Assembly (NCBI GenBank): GCA_024641095.1
Contig: JAHEDR010000002.1
Location: 310,001 to 374,000 of the forward strand
Length of the DNA stretch: 64,000 nucleotides
Direction of reading: 5' to 3'
Source: Rhodoluna sp.
Lineage (GTDB): Bacteria > Actinomycetota > Actinomycetes > Actinomycetales > Microbacteriaceae
The notes beneath the pieces were generated by a model. The model ran no database searches. It had not been told where the DNA came from and worked only from the letters and a program-made list of their open reading frames with translations. Positions 55,303-64,000 of this stretch are shown piece by piece. Numbering within the stretch: the stretch's first letter is position 1; every line of letters starts with the position of its first letter. The position numbers were made by a program, and so were the translations under genes.

Positions 55303-56541
55303 TTGAATAAGCCACTTCCAGAAGACCCAATGATGCGTGAGCTTGTAGTTATGGCTCGCCGTCACCAAATGACTCGACGCGCAGCTCTTGCTGGTGCGGG
55401 TGCCACAGCGGCAGTCCTTGCACTTGCAGCTTGTGCACCGGGTGGTTCAACGGGTGGCAAACTTACGCCGGCAAAAGATCTTTCAGATTCAGAGAAGTCT
55501 TTGATCTGGCACAACTGGTCTCTTTACATGGATGAAGACGACAACGGTAACTACCCAACTCTGCAGAACTTTGAGAAGCAGAGTGGAATTAAAGTCGAAT
55601 ACAAAATTGAAATCGACGACAACGACTCATACTTCAGCAAGGTGCAGAAGCAACTTGCCAAGGGTCAAGACATCGGCGCCGATGTTGCTTGCCCAACCGA
55701 ATGGATGGCAGCTCGCTGGGTAAACCTTGGTTACACACAGCAGTTTGACCTAGCAAACATTCCAAACCACAAGAACATGGCAGCTGCATACAACAGCCCT
55801 GCATACGACCCAGACCGCAGCCACGCAATCCCTTACCAAGGAATTCTTGCCGGCATCACTTACAACAAGGTTGAGTACAAGAAGGCAACTGGTAAGGATG
55901 CCCCAACATCTCTCGAAGATCTTTGGGACCCAGCACTTAAGGGCCGCGTTGGTGTGCTTTCAGAAATGCGCGACACCATTGGTCTAATTCTTTTGGCCAA
56001 CGGCATCGACATCACCAGCGAATCTTCACTAACCGAAGATGCATTCATGAACGCAATCGATTTCTTTGCCGGCAAGGTTGCCGATGGCCAGATTGCTCGC
56101 ATCAAGGGAAACAGCTACTCAGAAGACCTAGAAAACGGCGACACCATTGCCGCTATCGCTTGGTCTGGCGACACAGTTCAGTTGAACCTAAGCGCCGAGA
56201 AGGAAAAATACGGTTTCTTCATTCCTGAATCAGGAACCACTATTTCGGCTGACTGTTTCGTGACTCCAATGGGCGCAACTCACAAGCGCAACGTTGAAGA
56301 ACTAATCAACTTCTACTACGACCCTAAGAACGCGGCAGAACTTGCGGCTTGGGTCAACTATGTAACTCCAGTGGTTGGCGCTCAAGAAGAGGCAGTGAAG
56401 ATTGACCCGGCTCTTGCTAGCAACCAGTTGATTTTCCCTACCGAAGACTTCATGAAGAACGCGCACGGATTCCGTTCGTTGACCGGTGAAGAATCAGTTA
56501 AGTTCTCTAAGGCGTTCCAAGACGTCATGCTAGGCGCATAG
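55303..56541 (+). CDS. potD: Polyamine ABC transporter substrate-binding lipoprotein (PotD-like)
   Basis: A 412-residue solute-binding protein of the spermidine/putrescine family. The signal combines a twin-arginine motif (MTRRAALAG, Arg25-Arg26) with a lipobox (LAAC, Cys44), so it is probably folded, exported by Tat and lipid-anchored. The mature domain begins LIWHNWSLYMDED, matching PotD's NWxxY, and has DVACPTEW and the C-terminal helical region of the family. TTG 55303 has AAGGAG eight bases upstream. First gene of the importer unit with potA, potB and potC. Confidence 0.9.
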   Translation: MNKPLPEDPMMRELVVMARRHQMTRRAALAGAGATAAVLALAACAPGGSTGGKLTPAKDLSDSEKSLIWHNWSLYMDEDDNGNYPTLQNFEKQSGIKVEYKIEIDDNDSYFSKVQKQLAKGQDIGADVACPTEWMAARWVNLGYTQQFDLANIPNHKNMAAAYNSPAYDPDRSHAIPYQGILAGITYNKVEYKKATGKDAPTSLEDLWDPALKGRVGVLSEMRDTIGLILLANGIDITSESSLTEDAFMNAIDFFAGKVADGQIARIKGNSYSEDLENGDTIAAIAWSGDTVQLNLSAEKEKYGFFIPESGTTISADCFVTPMGATHKRNVEELINFYYDPKNAAELAAWVNYVTPVVGAQEEAVKIDPALASNQLIFPTEDFMKNAHGFRSLTGEESVKFSKAFQDVMLGA

Positions 56542-56545
56542 TACG

Positions 56546-57697
56546 TTGGCAACCGAATTCGTTGCCCGCGGAGCAGACCTAGAACTAAAAGGAATTCGCA
56601 AAGAATTTCCTGGCTTCACCGCAATTGAGAACCTTGACCTACACATTCCAGCTGGCGAATTCTTTGCGCTGCTAGGCCCATCGGGTTGCGGCAAGACCAC
56701 AACCCTTCGCCTAGTTGCCGGACTAGAGCAGCCAACCCAGGGAAAAATCCTGATTGGTGGCAAAGACGTAACCAACACCAAGGCTCACGAGCGCCCGGTT
56801 AACACCGTGTTTCAGAGCTACGCACTTTTCCCACACATGTCTGTTTTGGAAAACGTTGCGTTTGGTTTGAAGCAGCGCAAGGTTGAAGACCCAATGACCA
56901 AGGCTCAGGCTTCGCTTGATTTGGTTGAACTTGGTCACCTTGCACTTCGCCGCCCAGCACAACTATCGGGTGGTCAGCAACAGCGCGTTGCATTGGCTCG
57001 AGCACTTGTAAACCGCCCATCACTTTTGCTACTTGATGAGCCACTTGGTGCGCTTGACCTAAAGCTTCGTCGCCAGATGCAGATTGAGCTCAAGGCAATC
57101 CAGATGGAAGTTGGCCTTACCTTCTTGCACGTGACTCACGACCAGGAAGAAGCTATGGATATGGCCGACACCGTTGCGGTTATGAACAAGGGTCGCATCG
57201 AGCAGATGGGTTCACCAGAAAAACTTTACGATCGCCCAAAGACCGTTTTTGTTTCTAAGTTCCTTGGTCAGTCAAATCTTTTCGTTGGCAAAGTTGAAGA
57301 GGAAAACGCTTCTTCAATCAGCATCAATGTTGCGGGCAACAAGATCACCGTGCCTAAGGATCGTGCCGAAAAGCACAAGGGCAAAATTGCCGTTGGTGTG
57401 CGCCCAGAGAAGGCCTTCTTCCACGAAGAAAAGCCAAAGCTAGGTGCCGGCCACAACCTCATTGGTCCTGGTGAAATTATTGACATTCGCTTTACCGGTG
57501 TGAGTAACCAGTACCTAATTGAGATTCCAAACGTGGGCAACGTCACCGTGTTTGCACAGAACATTGGCAAGAGCCCGGTTACCGAACTTGGCGCAAAGGT
57601 GTGGGTTAGCTGGAAGGTTGAACACGCATTTGGATTGTCAGACCTACCAACCAACACTGGTGATGAAACCATCACTCAGTCAATTACGGTTCAGTAG
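56546..57697 (+). CDS. potA: Polyamine ABC transporter ATP-binding protein
   Basis: A 383-residue ATPase. Walker A GPSGCGKTTT, Q-loop VFQSYALFPH, signature LSGGQQQRVALARAL, Walker B LLLLDEPLGALD and the C-terminal TOBE regulatory domain (from about residue 280) are present. Four bases after the binding-protein gene, TTG start. Confidence 0.94.
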   Translation: MATEFVARGADLELKGIRKEFPGFTAIENLDLHIPAGEFFALLGPSGCGKTTTLRLVAGLEQPTQGKILIGGKDVTNTKAHERPVNTVFQSYALFPHMSVLENVAFGLKQRKVEDPMTKAQASLDLVELGHLALRRPAQLSGGQQQRVALARALVNRPSLLLLDEPLGALDLKLRRQMQIELKAIQMEVGLTFLHVTHDQEEAMDMADTVAVMNKGRIEQMGSPEKLYDRPKTVFVSKFLGQSNLFVGKVEEENASSISINVAGNKITVPKDRAEKHKGKIAVGVRPEKAFFHEEKPKLGAGHNLIGPGEIIDIRFTGVSNQYLIEIPNVGNVTVFAQNIGKSPVTELGAKVWVSWKVEHAFGLSDLPTNTGDETITQSITVQ

Positions 57698-57699
57698 TA

Positions 57700-58623
57700 A
57701 TGGCATTCGCGGCATTCAGTCACGGTGGCGGCGGCAAGAAGAGCGCAGCACCGGTAAGTAAGGGTAACGGCAAAGTTGCGCTACTGCTTTTGCTACCAGG
57801 TTTGCTCTACCTAGCGGTCTTCTTTATTGCGCCGCTAATTTCACTGGTGGCAACCTCGTTGCAGACCATGGACATCTCAAGTGGCTTCCCGGTTTATAGC
57901 TACGGCTTCCAGGTTTCAAACTACGTAGACGTTGTCACTCAATACGGCCCACAGATTTTCCGCTCATTCTTCTATGCACTTCTGGCAACGGTTGCGGCCC
58001 TAATTATTAGCTACCCGCTGGCTTACTTCATTGGAGTGAAGGCCCGTCGTTGGCCGTTGCTTCAGGGTTTGATGCTTACCTTGGTGATTGCGCCTTTCTT
58101 CATCTCTTTCTTGCTTCGTACCTTTGCCTGGAAGCAGATCTTCTCTAACGAATCTTGGATTGTTGGGCTGCTTCAGCAAATTGGTCTGTTGGCACCGGAT
58201 CAGTATCTGGTGGGCACACCGTTCATGGTTATTTTTGGTTTGACCTACAACTTCATTCCGTTCATGACGCTGCCGCTCTACACAACTCTTGAGCGTCTTG
58301 ATGTTCGTTACCTTGAGGCAGGCGCAGACCTTTACGCAAGCCCGCGCAAGACCTTTACCAAAATCACACTTCCGCTTTCAATGCCGGGAATCGTTTCTGG
58401 AACTCTGCTCACCTTTATTCCAATTGCCGGTGACTACGTAAACGCCAGTGGTTTGTTCCTTGGTAGCACAGAGACCTCAATGCTTGGAAACGTGGTTGAG
58501 TCAAAGTTCCTTAAGAGCTATGAGTATCCAACTGCCTCGGCGCTATCGGTGATTTTGATGGGCGCAATCTTGTTCCTAGTAACTCTGTACGTTCGCAAGA
58601 GTGGAACGGACGACCTACTATGA
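57700..58623 (+). CDS. potB: Polyamine ABC transporter permease
   Basis: A 307-residue permease with six predicted helices; the coupling EAA loop reads EAGADLYASPRKTFTKITLPLSMPG. The first 25 residues are a Gly/Lys-rich cytoplasmic tail. It overlaps potC by four bases (ATGA). Confidence 0.92.
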   Translation: MAFAAFSHGGGGKKSAAPVSKGNGKVALLLLLPGLLYLAVFFIAPLISLVATSLQTMDISSGFPVYSYGFQVSNYVDVVTQYGPQIFRSFFYALLATVAALIISYPLAYFIGVKARRWPLLQGLMLTLVIAPFFISFLLRTFAWKQIFSNESWIVGLLQQIGLLAPDQYLVGTPFMVIFGLTYNFIPFMTLPLYTTLERLDVRYLEAGADLYASPRKTFTKITLPLSMPGIVSGTLLTFIPIAGDYVNASGLFLGSTETSMLGNVVESKFLKSYEYPTASALSVILMGAILFLVTLYVRKSGTDDLL

Positions 58624-59423
58624 AAAACTTCTCACTTGGTAAGTACGCGCTTCCGGTTTACGCGGTATTGGCTTTTACCTATCTGCTGATTCCAATCGCC
58701 TACACTTTTGTTTTCTCATTCAACGACTACCGTCGCAGCAACATTGCTTGGCGCGGTTTCACGCTAGATAACTGGGCCAGCGTTTGTGAGGCGCAGGGTG
58801 TTTGTGAGGCCTTCGGCACCTCGGTAACTATTGGTGTGATTTCAACTTTGATTGCCACCGTGCTCGGCACCATGATTGCAATTGCCTTGGTGCGCTACCG
58901 CTTTAAGTTCCGCTCTGCAGTGAGCCTGCTTTTGTTCTTGCCTATGGCAACCCCGGAGCTAGTTCTTGGTGCTGGCCTTGCCGCGCAGTTCTTTAACGTT
59001 GGCGCAGAGATGGGCTTTGGCACCATTGTGATTGCACACGTTATGTTCTGCTTGAGCTTTGTTGTGGTTACTGTGAAGGCACGTGTTGCCAGCCTTGACC
59101 CAGCACTTGAAGAGGCCGGTCGCGATCTTTACGCATCACCATCTCAGGTGTTCTGGAAGATCACATTCCCGCTATTGCTACCTGGCATCATGGCGGCAGC
59201 ACTGCTTGCATTTGCGCTTAGCTTTGACGACTTCATCATCACCTACTTCAACTCGGGCCCAACCGAGACCTTCCCGAAGTACGTTTACACCGCAGCCGCT
59301 AAGGGTCTACCTGGTGAGGCAAACGTGATTGGTATGAGCGTGTTCTTCCTGGCGATTGCCATTGTGGTTACCGTTCAGGTGCGCAGCTCACTTAAGGCAA
59401 AGCGCCTAGCAAAGATCAAATAA
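58620..59423 (+). CDS. potC: Polyamine ABC transporter permease
   Basis: A 267-residue permease partner with six helices; EAA loop EEAGRDLYASPSQVFWKITFPLLLPG. Last gene of the importer unit, followed by a terminator. Confidence 0.92.
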   Translation: MKNFSLGKYALPVYAVLAFTYLLIPIAYTFVFSFNDYRRSNIAWRGFTLDNWASVCEAQGVCEAFGTSVTIGVISTLIATVLGTMIAIALVRYRFKFRSAVSLLLFLPMATPELVLGAGLAAQFFNVGAEMGFGTIVIAHVMFCLSFVVVTVKARVASLDPALEEAGRDLYASPSQVFWKITFPLLLPGIMAAALLAFALSFDDFIITYFNSGPTETFPKYVYTAAAKGLPGEANVIGMSVFFLAIAIVVTVQVRSSLKAKRLAKIK

Positions 59424-59435
59424 GAAACTTAAATA

Positions 59436-59469
59436 AAAAATCCCCTCGAATTGCTCGAGGGGATTTTTT
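59436..59469. terminator. Terminator between potC and gabT
   Basis: CCCTCGA pairs with TCGAGGG around an ATTGC loop, flanked by an A-run and T-run (one unpaired C in the 5' arm). It can serve both convergent genes. Confidence 0.92.
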
Positions 59470-59476
59470 GTTATTT

Positions 59477-60811
59477 CTAAAGAGTCTTTAGCGCTTCTTC
59501 TAGAACGTTTAGAGAATCAAGTAGCAGCGCATCGGTGATTGCCAAAGGTGGCAAGAAACGAATCACGTTGTACTGGGTTCCGGCAGTCAAAACGAATACA
59601 CCGTTTGAGTGCATGAACTTGGCAACCGCATCGGTGGCCGGCTTATTTGGGTTCAAGGTGCCAGGCTCAACGAATTCAATCGCGATCATTGCACCGCGGC
59701 CACGAACATCACCAATCACTGGGTACTTGGCCTGAAGTTCGCGAAGCTTAGGAACTAGAAGTTCACCAATCTGCTGTGCACGCTCAATCACGCCACCGGC
59801 TTCAATCTGCTTTAGTACAGAAACCGCAGCCGCTGCAGAAACTGGGTTACCACCAAAGGTGCCGCCCATTCCGCCAGGGTGTGATGCATCCATAACTTCT
59901 GCGCGACCGGTCACCGCTGAGATTGGCATACCACCGGCGATACCCTTTGCGATTGTGAATAGGTCTGGCTCAAAGCCTTCTTCCCATTCGGTTGCAAACC
60001 ACTTACCGGTACGGGCAATACCTGCCTGAACCTCATCGGCTACAACCAGCACTCCGTTTGCGTGTGCCCAGTCGCTCAAGGTCTTCAAGAAACCAGGGGC
60101 AGGCACGATGAATCCACCCTCACCCTGAATTGGTTCGATGAAAATACCGGCTAGGTCTTCAACGCCCACGCGCTTCTCGATGTAGTTGATTGCGCGCTGC
60201 GCAGCCTCAACACCGGTCATGCCCTGAGGGTCGCGGTATGGGTAAGACATTGGAACGTGCTGAATGCTTGGCGCGGTTGGGCCAAAGCCGTTTCCGTACG
60301 GAGCATTCTTGAAGTTCATTGAGTAGGTCAGGTTGGTGCGGCCGTGGTACGCGTGGTCAAATACCACGATGCCGTTTTTGCGGGTTGCCTTGCGAACCAA
60401 CTTCACGGCGTTTTCAACTGCCTCGGCGCCCGAGTTAAACAGTGCGGTCTTCTTCTTGAAGTTTCCAGGCACGTGCTTGTTTAGCAGCTCACAAACTTCC
60501 ACGTAATTTTCGTACGGGGTAGCGGTGAACAAAGAGTGAGTCAGCTTTGTTACCTGGTCTTGAACCGCGGCAACTACGCCCGCGTTAGTGTGTCCAATGG
60601 TGGTAACACCAATGCCTGAACCCAGGTCAATCAGCTGATTTCCGTCGGCATCCACCAAAATCGCACCGTGTGCGGCTTCAATGTAGACCGGTAGGGCTGC
60701 ACCTGCACCAGCAGATACGGCATCCAGGCGGCGTTTGTGCAGTGCTTGCGACTTAGGGCCTGGAATAGAAGTGACAACTTTGCGCTCTTGCGCGATCGGG
60801 GTCTCGCTCAT
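59477..60811 (-). CDS. gabT: 4-aminobutyrate aminotransferase
   Basis: A 444-residue class III aminotransferase moving the amino group of GABA to 2-oxoglutarate. PLP lysine is Lys289 in FTIAKGIAGGMP; NSGAEAVENAVKLVR, HAYHGRTN, EPIQGEGGF and VADEVQAGIARTG are typical for GabT. Placed convergent with the polyamine importer, it completes conversion of putrescine-derived GABA to succinate semialdehyde. Start at ATG 60811. Confidence 0.93.
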   Translation of the reverse strand: MSETPIAQERKVVTSIPGPKSQALHKRRLDAVSAGAGAALPVYIEAAHGAILVDADGNQLIDLGSGIGVTTIGHTNAGVVAAVQDQVTKLTHSLFTATPYENYVEVCELLNKHVPGNFKKKTALFNSGAEAVENAVKLVRKATRKNGIVVFDHAYHGRTNLTYSMNFKNAPYGNGFGPTAPSIQHVPMSYPYRDPQGMTGVEAAQRAINYIEKRVGVEDLAGIFIEPIQGEGGFIVPAPGFLKTLSDWAHANGVLVVADEVQAGIARTGKWFATEWEEGFEPDLFTIAKGIAGGMPISAVTGRAEVMDASHPGGMGGTFGGNPVSAAAAVSVLKQIEAGGVIERAQQIGELLVPKLRELQAKYPVIGDVRGRGAMIAIEFVEPGTLNPNKPATDAVAKFMHSNGVFVLTAGTQYNVIRFLPPLAITDALLLDSLNVLEEALKTL

Positions 60812-60823
60812 GGCTTAAGTCTA
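60812..60823 (-). promoter_or_regulatory. -10 box of a leaderless start for gabT
   Basis: TAGACT (60823-60818 on the minus strand) six bases from ATG 60811, within the 40-base gap to dxr. Confidence 0.45.
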
Positions 60824-60851
60824 AGCCTTTCATTGGTGGCAAGATGGACTC

Positions 60852-61937
60852 ATGCGTCGCGTAATCATCCTTGGTTCTACCGGGTCTATAGGTACCCAGG
60901 CCCTTGAAGTAATTGCTGCGAACCCAGACCGCTTTGAGTTGGTGGGTCTTGCAGCCGGTAAGAACGTTGAATTACTGGAGCAGCAAAAATCTCAGTTCAA
61001 TATTTCTAACGCGGTGCTTGGTGCAACAGAAGCAACCAAGTTGGTTGAAAACACCGATGCCGATGTCGTGATTAATGGAATCACTGGATCTATCGGGTTG
61101 GCACCAACCCTGGCAACACTAAATTCTGGCAAGACTCTTGCACTGGCAAATAAGGAATCGCTGATTGTTGGTGGTCGTTTGGTTACTCAGGCGGCAAAGC
61201 CGGGGCAGATTGTTCCGGTTGACAGCGAGCACTCGGCGCTCGCGCAGTGTCTTTTGGGCGGCACCAAACAAGAGGTGCGCAAATTAATTCTTACGGCCTC
61301 GGGCGGTCCGTTCCGTGGTTGGTCAAAGGCTCAACTTGAATCGGTAACTCCCGAGCAGGCTCTGGCTCACCCAACCTGGGTAATGGGCAAGGTTGTAACC
61401 ACAAATTCTGCAACGCTGGTTAATAAAGGTCTTGAACTAATTGAGGCCCACCTGCTTTTTGATATTCCGTTCGAACGCATCGATGTCACCGTGCACCCGC
61501 AGTCGGTTGTGCACTCAATGGTGGAGTTTGTTGACGGATCAGTTTTGGCTCAGTGCTCACCACCAAATATGAAGTTGCCAATTGCACTGGGTATGTCCTG
61601 GCCAGAGCGCGTGCCAAATGTTGCGCCGGCATGCGATTGGACCAAGGCGGCTACCTGGACATTCGAGCCACTAGATGAATCGGTGTTTGGCGCGGTGAAG
61701 CTTGCAAGACAGGTTGGCGAAGCCGGCTCTACTTACCCGGCGGTTTACAACGCGGCCAACGAGCAGGCGGTTGAGGCATTCCACGGCGGCTTCTTAAAGT
61801 TTGATCAAATCGTTGAGCTCGTGCAGCGCGTCGTTGATGCACACGAACCAGAAAAGGACCTTTCTTTGGAAAGCGTTTTGGCGGCAGAGCGTTGGGCCAG
61901 GGAACGAGCCGATGCTCACTTTGCGAGGGCTTGTTAG
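60852..61937 (+). CDS. dxr: 1-deoxy-D-xylulose 5-phosphate reductoisomerase
   Basis: A 361-residue enzyme of the non-mevalonate isoprenoid pathway. NADPH site [14 protein letters not shown], metal/substrate segments [20 protein letters not shown] and [32 protein letters not shown], and the C-terminal domain are complete. First of dxr-rip1-ispG, a conserved actinobacterial unit. CAAGAT six bases before the ATG is a weak -10 match. Confidence 0.95.
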   Translation: MRRVIILGSTGSIGTQALEVIAANPDRFELVGLAAGKNVELLEQQKSQFNISNAVLGATEATKLVENTDADVVINGITGSIGLAPTLATLNSGKTLALANKESLIVGGRLVTQAAKPGQIVPVDSEHSALAQCLLGGTKQEVRKLILTASGGPFRGWSKAQLESVTPEQALAHPTWVMGKVVTTNSATLVNKGLELIEAHLLFDIPFERIDVTVHPQSVVHSMVEFVDGSVLAQCSPPNMKLPIALGMSWPERVPNVAPACDWTKAATWTFEPLDESVFGAVKLARQVGEAGSTYPAVYNAANEQAVEAFHGGFLKFDQIVELVQRVVDAHEPEKDLSLESVLAAERWARERADAHFARAC

Positions 61938-61980
61938 TGCGCCTGTTAACAATTGGCAGAGTTTTGTCAGCCAGCGTGGT

Positions 61981-61992
61981 TAGGTTCTGAGC
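61981..61992 (+). promoter_or_regulatory. -10 box of a leaderless start for rip1
   Basis: TAGGTT at 61981-61986, six bases before GTG 61993, in the 55-base gap after dxr. Confidence 0.42.
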
Positions 61993-63318
61993 GTGATTGA
62001 AACTCTTTGGTATGTGGGCGGAATCGTATTTGTGGCCCTTGGCATTGGCCTTTCAATTGGCTTGCACGAACTAGGGCACCTGCTGCCGGCAAAGCGCTTT
62101 GGCGTAAAGGTCCCTGCTTATGCAATTGGCTTTGGCCCAACCTTGTTTAAGTTCACCCGCGGCGAGACCACCTATGCAATCAAATTGATTCCGCTTGGCG
62201 GCTTCATCACCATGATCGGAATGTATCCGCCGGAGTCAAAGTCAAAGCCTGATCAGGAATCAAATAAGAAGGTTGGCTTCTTTGCCGACATGATTCTGAG
62301 TGCCAGAAACGCACACAGTGAACACGTGACCGCGGCCGATGCAAATCGCAAGTTCTATCAACTGCCGGTGCTTAAGCGTTTGGTCATTATGTTCGGTGGC
62401 CCATTCATGAACCTCATTTTGGGCACCGTTTTGATGATTGGCGTACTGGTTGGCATTGGCACTCAGCAGCAATCCAATTTGATTGCCGAGGTTAGCCCCT
62501 GTGTAATCGCCAACCCAACTCTTCAGTCTGAATGCTTGGCCAGCGACCCAGCGTCGCCTGCAGTAGTAGCCGGCATTCAAGCCGGTGATCGCATTGAATC
62601 AATTAATGGTGTGGCCTTTGAGGACTGGAACACAATCAGTCAGCAGCTTCAAGCCGGCACAGCGGCCAACCTAGAAATTCTGCGCGATGGCAAAAATATT
62701 GATTTGCAAGTCACCGCGGTAAACGCACTTCGCGTGAGCGCAGATAAGAATGGTCAGATTGTGGTTGACGAAGATGGTCAGCCAATTCTTTCTGAGCGCC
62801 CGGTGCTTGGCATCATTTTTGACGTTGAGCGCAAACCAGAAACCTTGGTTGCCGCTCTAGAAAAATCGGCATGGTCGGTGGGGCAGGTTGGGCAAATGAT
62901 TGTCACCTTGCCGCAGCAACTAACCGATGTTGCCATTTCAACTTTCACCGGTCAGGAGCGTAACCCAAACGGTGCGGTCTCGGTAGTTGGCATCGCCCAG
63001 ATATCAGGCACCGTGGCCTCGGCTGATTCGGTTGATTTTGTAGACAAGCTGGCAACCGGCCTGTTGATTTTGGCCTCCCTGAATTTTGCGCTGTTTGGCT
63101 TCAATATGCTGCCATTGCTGCCGCTTGATGGTGGCCACATTGCCGGCGGAATTTACGAGAGCATCAAGCGTGGGCTCTTCAAGTTGCTACGTAAACCGTC
63201 ACCAGGACCTGCCGATACCGCCTTGCTTATGCCAATCACCTGGTTTGTCTTTATTTTGCTGATGGGTATGAGCGCCTTGCTGATCATCGCCGACCTCATC
63301 AACCCAATCTCCATATAA
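61993..63318 (+). CDS. rip1: Site-2 metalloprotease (RseP/Rip1 family)
   Basis: A 441-residue intramembrane zinc protease that cuts anti-sigma factors and other membrane proteins. Zinc motif HELGH (His25-Glu26-His29) lies in the first helix, the third ligand is in MLPLLPLDGGHIAGG, and a PDZ domain (about 170-240) sits between. An inserted hydrophilic loop (about 80-115, Lys/Ser-rich) follows the second segment. GTG start. The dxr-rip1-ispG order is that of mycobacteria. Confidence 0.93.
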   Translation: MIETLWYVGGIVFVALGIGLSIGLHELGHLLPAKRFGVKVPAYAIGFGPTLFKFTRGETTYAIKLIPLGGFITMIGMYPPESKSKPDQESNKKVGFFADMILSARNAHSEHVTAADANRKFYQLPVLKRLVIMFGGPFMNLILGTVLMIGVLVGIGTQQQSNLIAEVSPCVIANPTLQSECLASDPASPAVVAGIQAGDRIESINGVAFEDWNTISQQLQAGTAANLEILRDGKNIDLQVTAVNALRVSADKNGQIVVDEDGQPILSERPVLGIIFDVERKPETLVAALEKSAWSVGQVGQMIVTLPQQLTDVAISTFTGQERNPNGAVSVVGIAQISGTVASADSVDFVDKLATGLLILASLNFALFGFNMLPLLPLDGGHIAGGIYESIKRGLFKLLRKPSPGPADTALLMPITWFVFILLMGMSALLIIADLINPISI

Positions 63319-63357
63319 ATCACTTAAGATTTAGACAAACCCGAAAGCGAGTAAACC

Positions 63358-64000
63358 GTGGCAGCTGTGAACCTAGGTCTTCCAAAGACTCCACCGCCAA
63401 CGATTTCTCCACGTCGTAAATCACGCCAGATCATGGTTGGCAAAGTAGCGGTTGGTGGCGATGCTCCAGTATCGGTTCAATCAATGTGCACCACACCAAC
63501 CACAGATGTAAACGCAACCCTGCAGCAAATTGCAGAGCTCACCGCATCTGGTTGCGACATTGTTCGCGTGGCCGTGCCAAGCCAAGACGACGCAGACCGC
63601 CTTCAACTTATTGCGCGCAAATCTCAGATTCCTGTGATTGCCGATATTCACTTTCAGCCAAAGTACGTTTTTCAGGCTATTGATGCCGGCTGTGGTGCGG
63701 TTCGCGTAAACCCAGGAAACATTCGTCAGTTTGATGACAAGGTTGGCGAAATTGCCAAGGCTGCCAAAGACGCTGGCGTTTCAATTCGCATTGGTGTGAA
63801 TGCTGGTTCGCTTGACCCGCGTCTTCTTGAAAAATATGGCAAGGCAACTCCTGAGGCATTGGTTGAGTCTGCAGTTTGGGAAGCAAGCCTTTTTGAAGAG
63901 CACGATTTTCACGACTTTAAGATTTCGGTAAAGCACAATGACCCGGTAATCATGGTTAAGGCTTACGAGATGTTGGCCGAACGCGGGGACTGGCCGCTGC
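63358..64000 (+). CDS. ispG: 4-hydroxy-3-methylbut-2-enyl diphosphate synthase, 3' end cut by window edge
   Basis: The first 214 codons of IspG (GcpE), the iron-sulfur enzyme of the penultimate step of the non-mevalonate pathway. [47 protein letters not shown] and RVNPGNI are diagnostic TIM-barrel segments. The C-terminal Fe-S domain is beyond the edge. GTG 63358 is the likely start. Together with dxr it gives two steps of the same pathway flanking rip1. Confidence 0.93.
   Translation, partial: MAAVNLGLPKTPPPTISPRRKSRQIMVGKVAVGGDAPVSVQSMCTTPTTDVNATLQQIAELTASGCDIVRVAVPSQDDADRLQLIARKSQIPVIADIHFQPKYVFQAIDAGCGAVRVNPGNIRQFDDKVGEIAKAAKDAGVSIRIGVNAGSLDPRLLEKYGKATPEALVESAVWEASLFEEHDFHDFKISVKHNDPVIMVKAYEMLAERGDWPL

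Overview
The window looks like a chromosome segment of a small-genome actinobacterium, most likely a freshwater Microbacteriaceae of the Luna type (Rhodoluna/Aquiluna-like). This assignment is inference. It rests on the gene order, which is classical for Actinobacteria (DUF3107-AdnAB-NudC-UvrD2, DUF2342 metalloprotease with a Lon-like PDZ protease and UPF0182, rho-prfA-prmC-ATP synthase, dxr-rip1-ispG). It also rests on GTG/TTG starts, a moderate base composition and extreme compaction: there is no gene-free stretch above about 150 bases. I see no insertion sequence, prophage, CRISPR array or rRNA.

Layout. 1-5.1 kb: Xaa-Pro aminopeptidase (cut by the window edge), a PHP phosphoesterase, two small proteins, a DEAD-box RNA helicase, a ferritin-like protein and DUF3107. 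5.1-15.1 kb: the double-strand-break resection pair AdnA/AdnB, a kinase-fold protein without catalytic residues, NudC and a short UvrD2-type helicase. 15.1-21.6 kb: an E1-like (TOMM-type) protein, a DUF2342 zinc protease, a PDZ/Lon-like membrane protease and the large UPF0182 membrane protein. 21.6-27.2 kb: initiator tRNA, an exported PKD-like protein, HtrA protease, DUF3039, the murI-rph-rdgB operon, DedA and tRNA-Arg(CCG). 27.3-33.7 kb: argS-lysA-hom-thrC-thrB, an aspartate-family amino acid operon. 33.8-46.7 kb: rho-prfA-prmC-threonylcarbamoyl-AMP synthase-WecA/TagO-like-atpI-like-atpBEFHAGDC, closed by a strong terminator.

46.7-50.6 kb: a small membrane protein, corrinoid adenosyltransferase, YaaA, an exported hypothetical and the alkylation-repair pair tag-ogt. 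50.6-60.8 kb: a polyamine/GABA module of omega-aminotransferase, Lrp regulator, aminobutyraldehyde-type dehydrogenase, the potDABC-like importer and gabT, interrupted by an orphan EccC/FtsK-like ATPase. 60.8-64 kb: dxr-rip1-ispG (ispG cut by the window edge), joining isoprenoid synthesis to site-2 proteolysis.

Two general features stand out. At least twelve transcription-unit heads have a TAnnnT -10 box exactly 6-7 bases before the start codon, the signature of leaderless mRNAs, and this decided several start sites. Several proteins have also lost family-defining residues or domains: one Fe-S cysteine of AdnA, the catalytic residues of the kinase-fold protein, one zinc cysteine of NudC, the N-terminal domain of Rho and the HRDC region of UvrD2. 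I did not find a clear-cut new defence or biosynthetic system. The best leads are the orphan EccC-like ATPase, the E1-like protein beside three envelope/protease genes, and an inverted duplication of the ogt start that could fold read-through mRNA.
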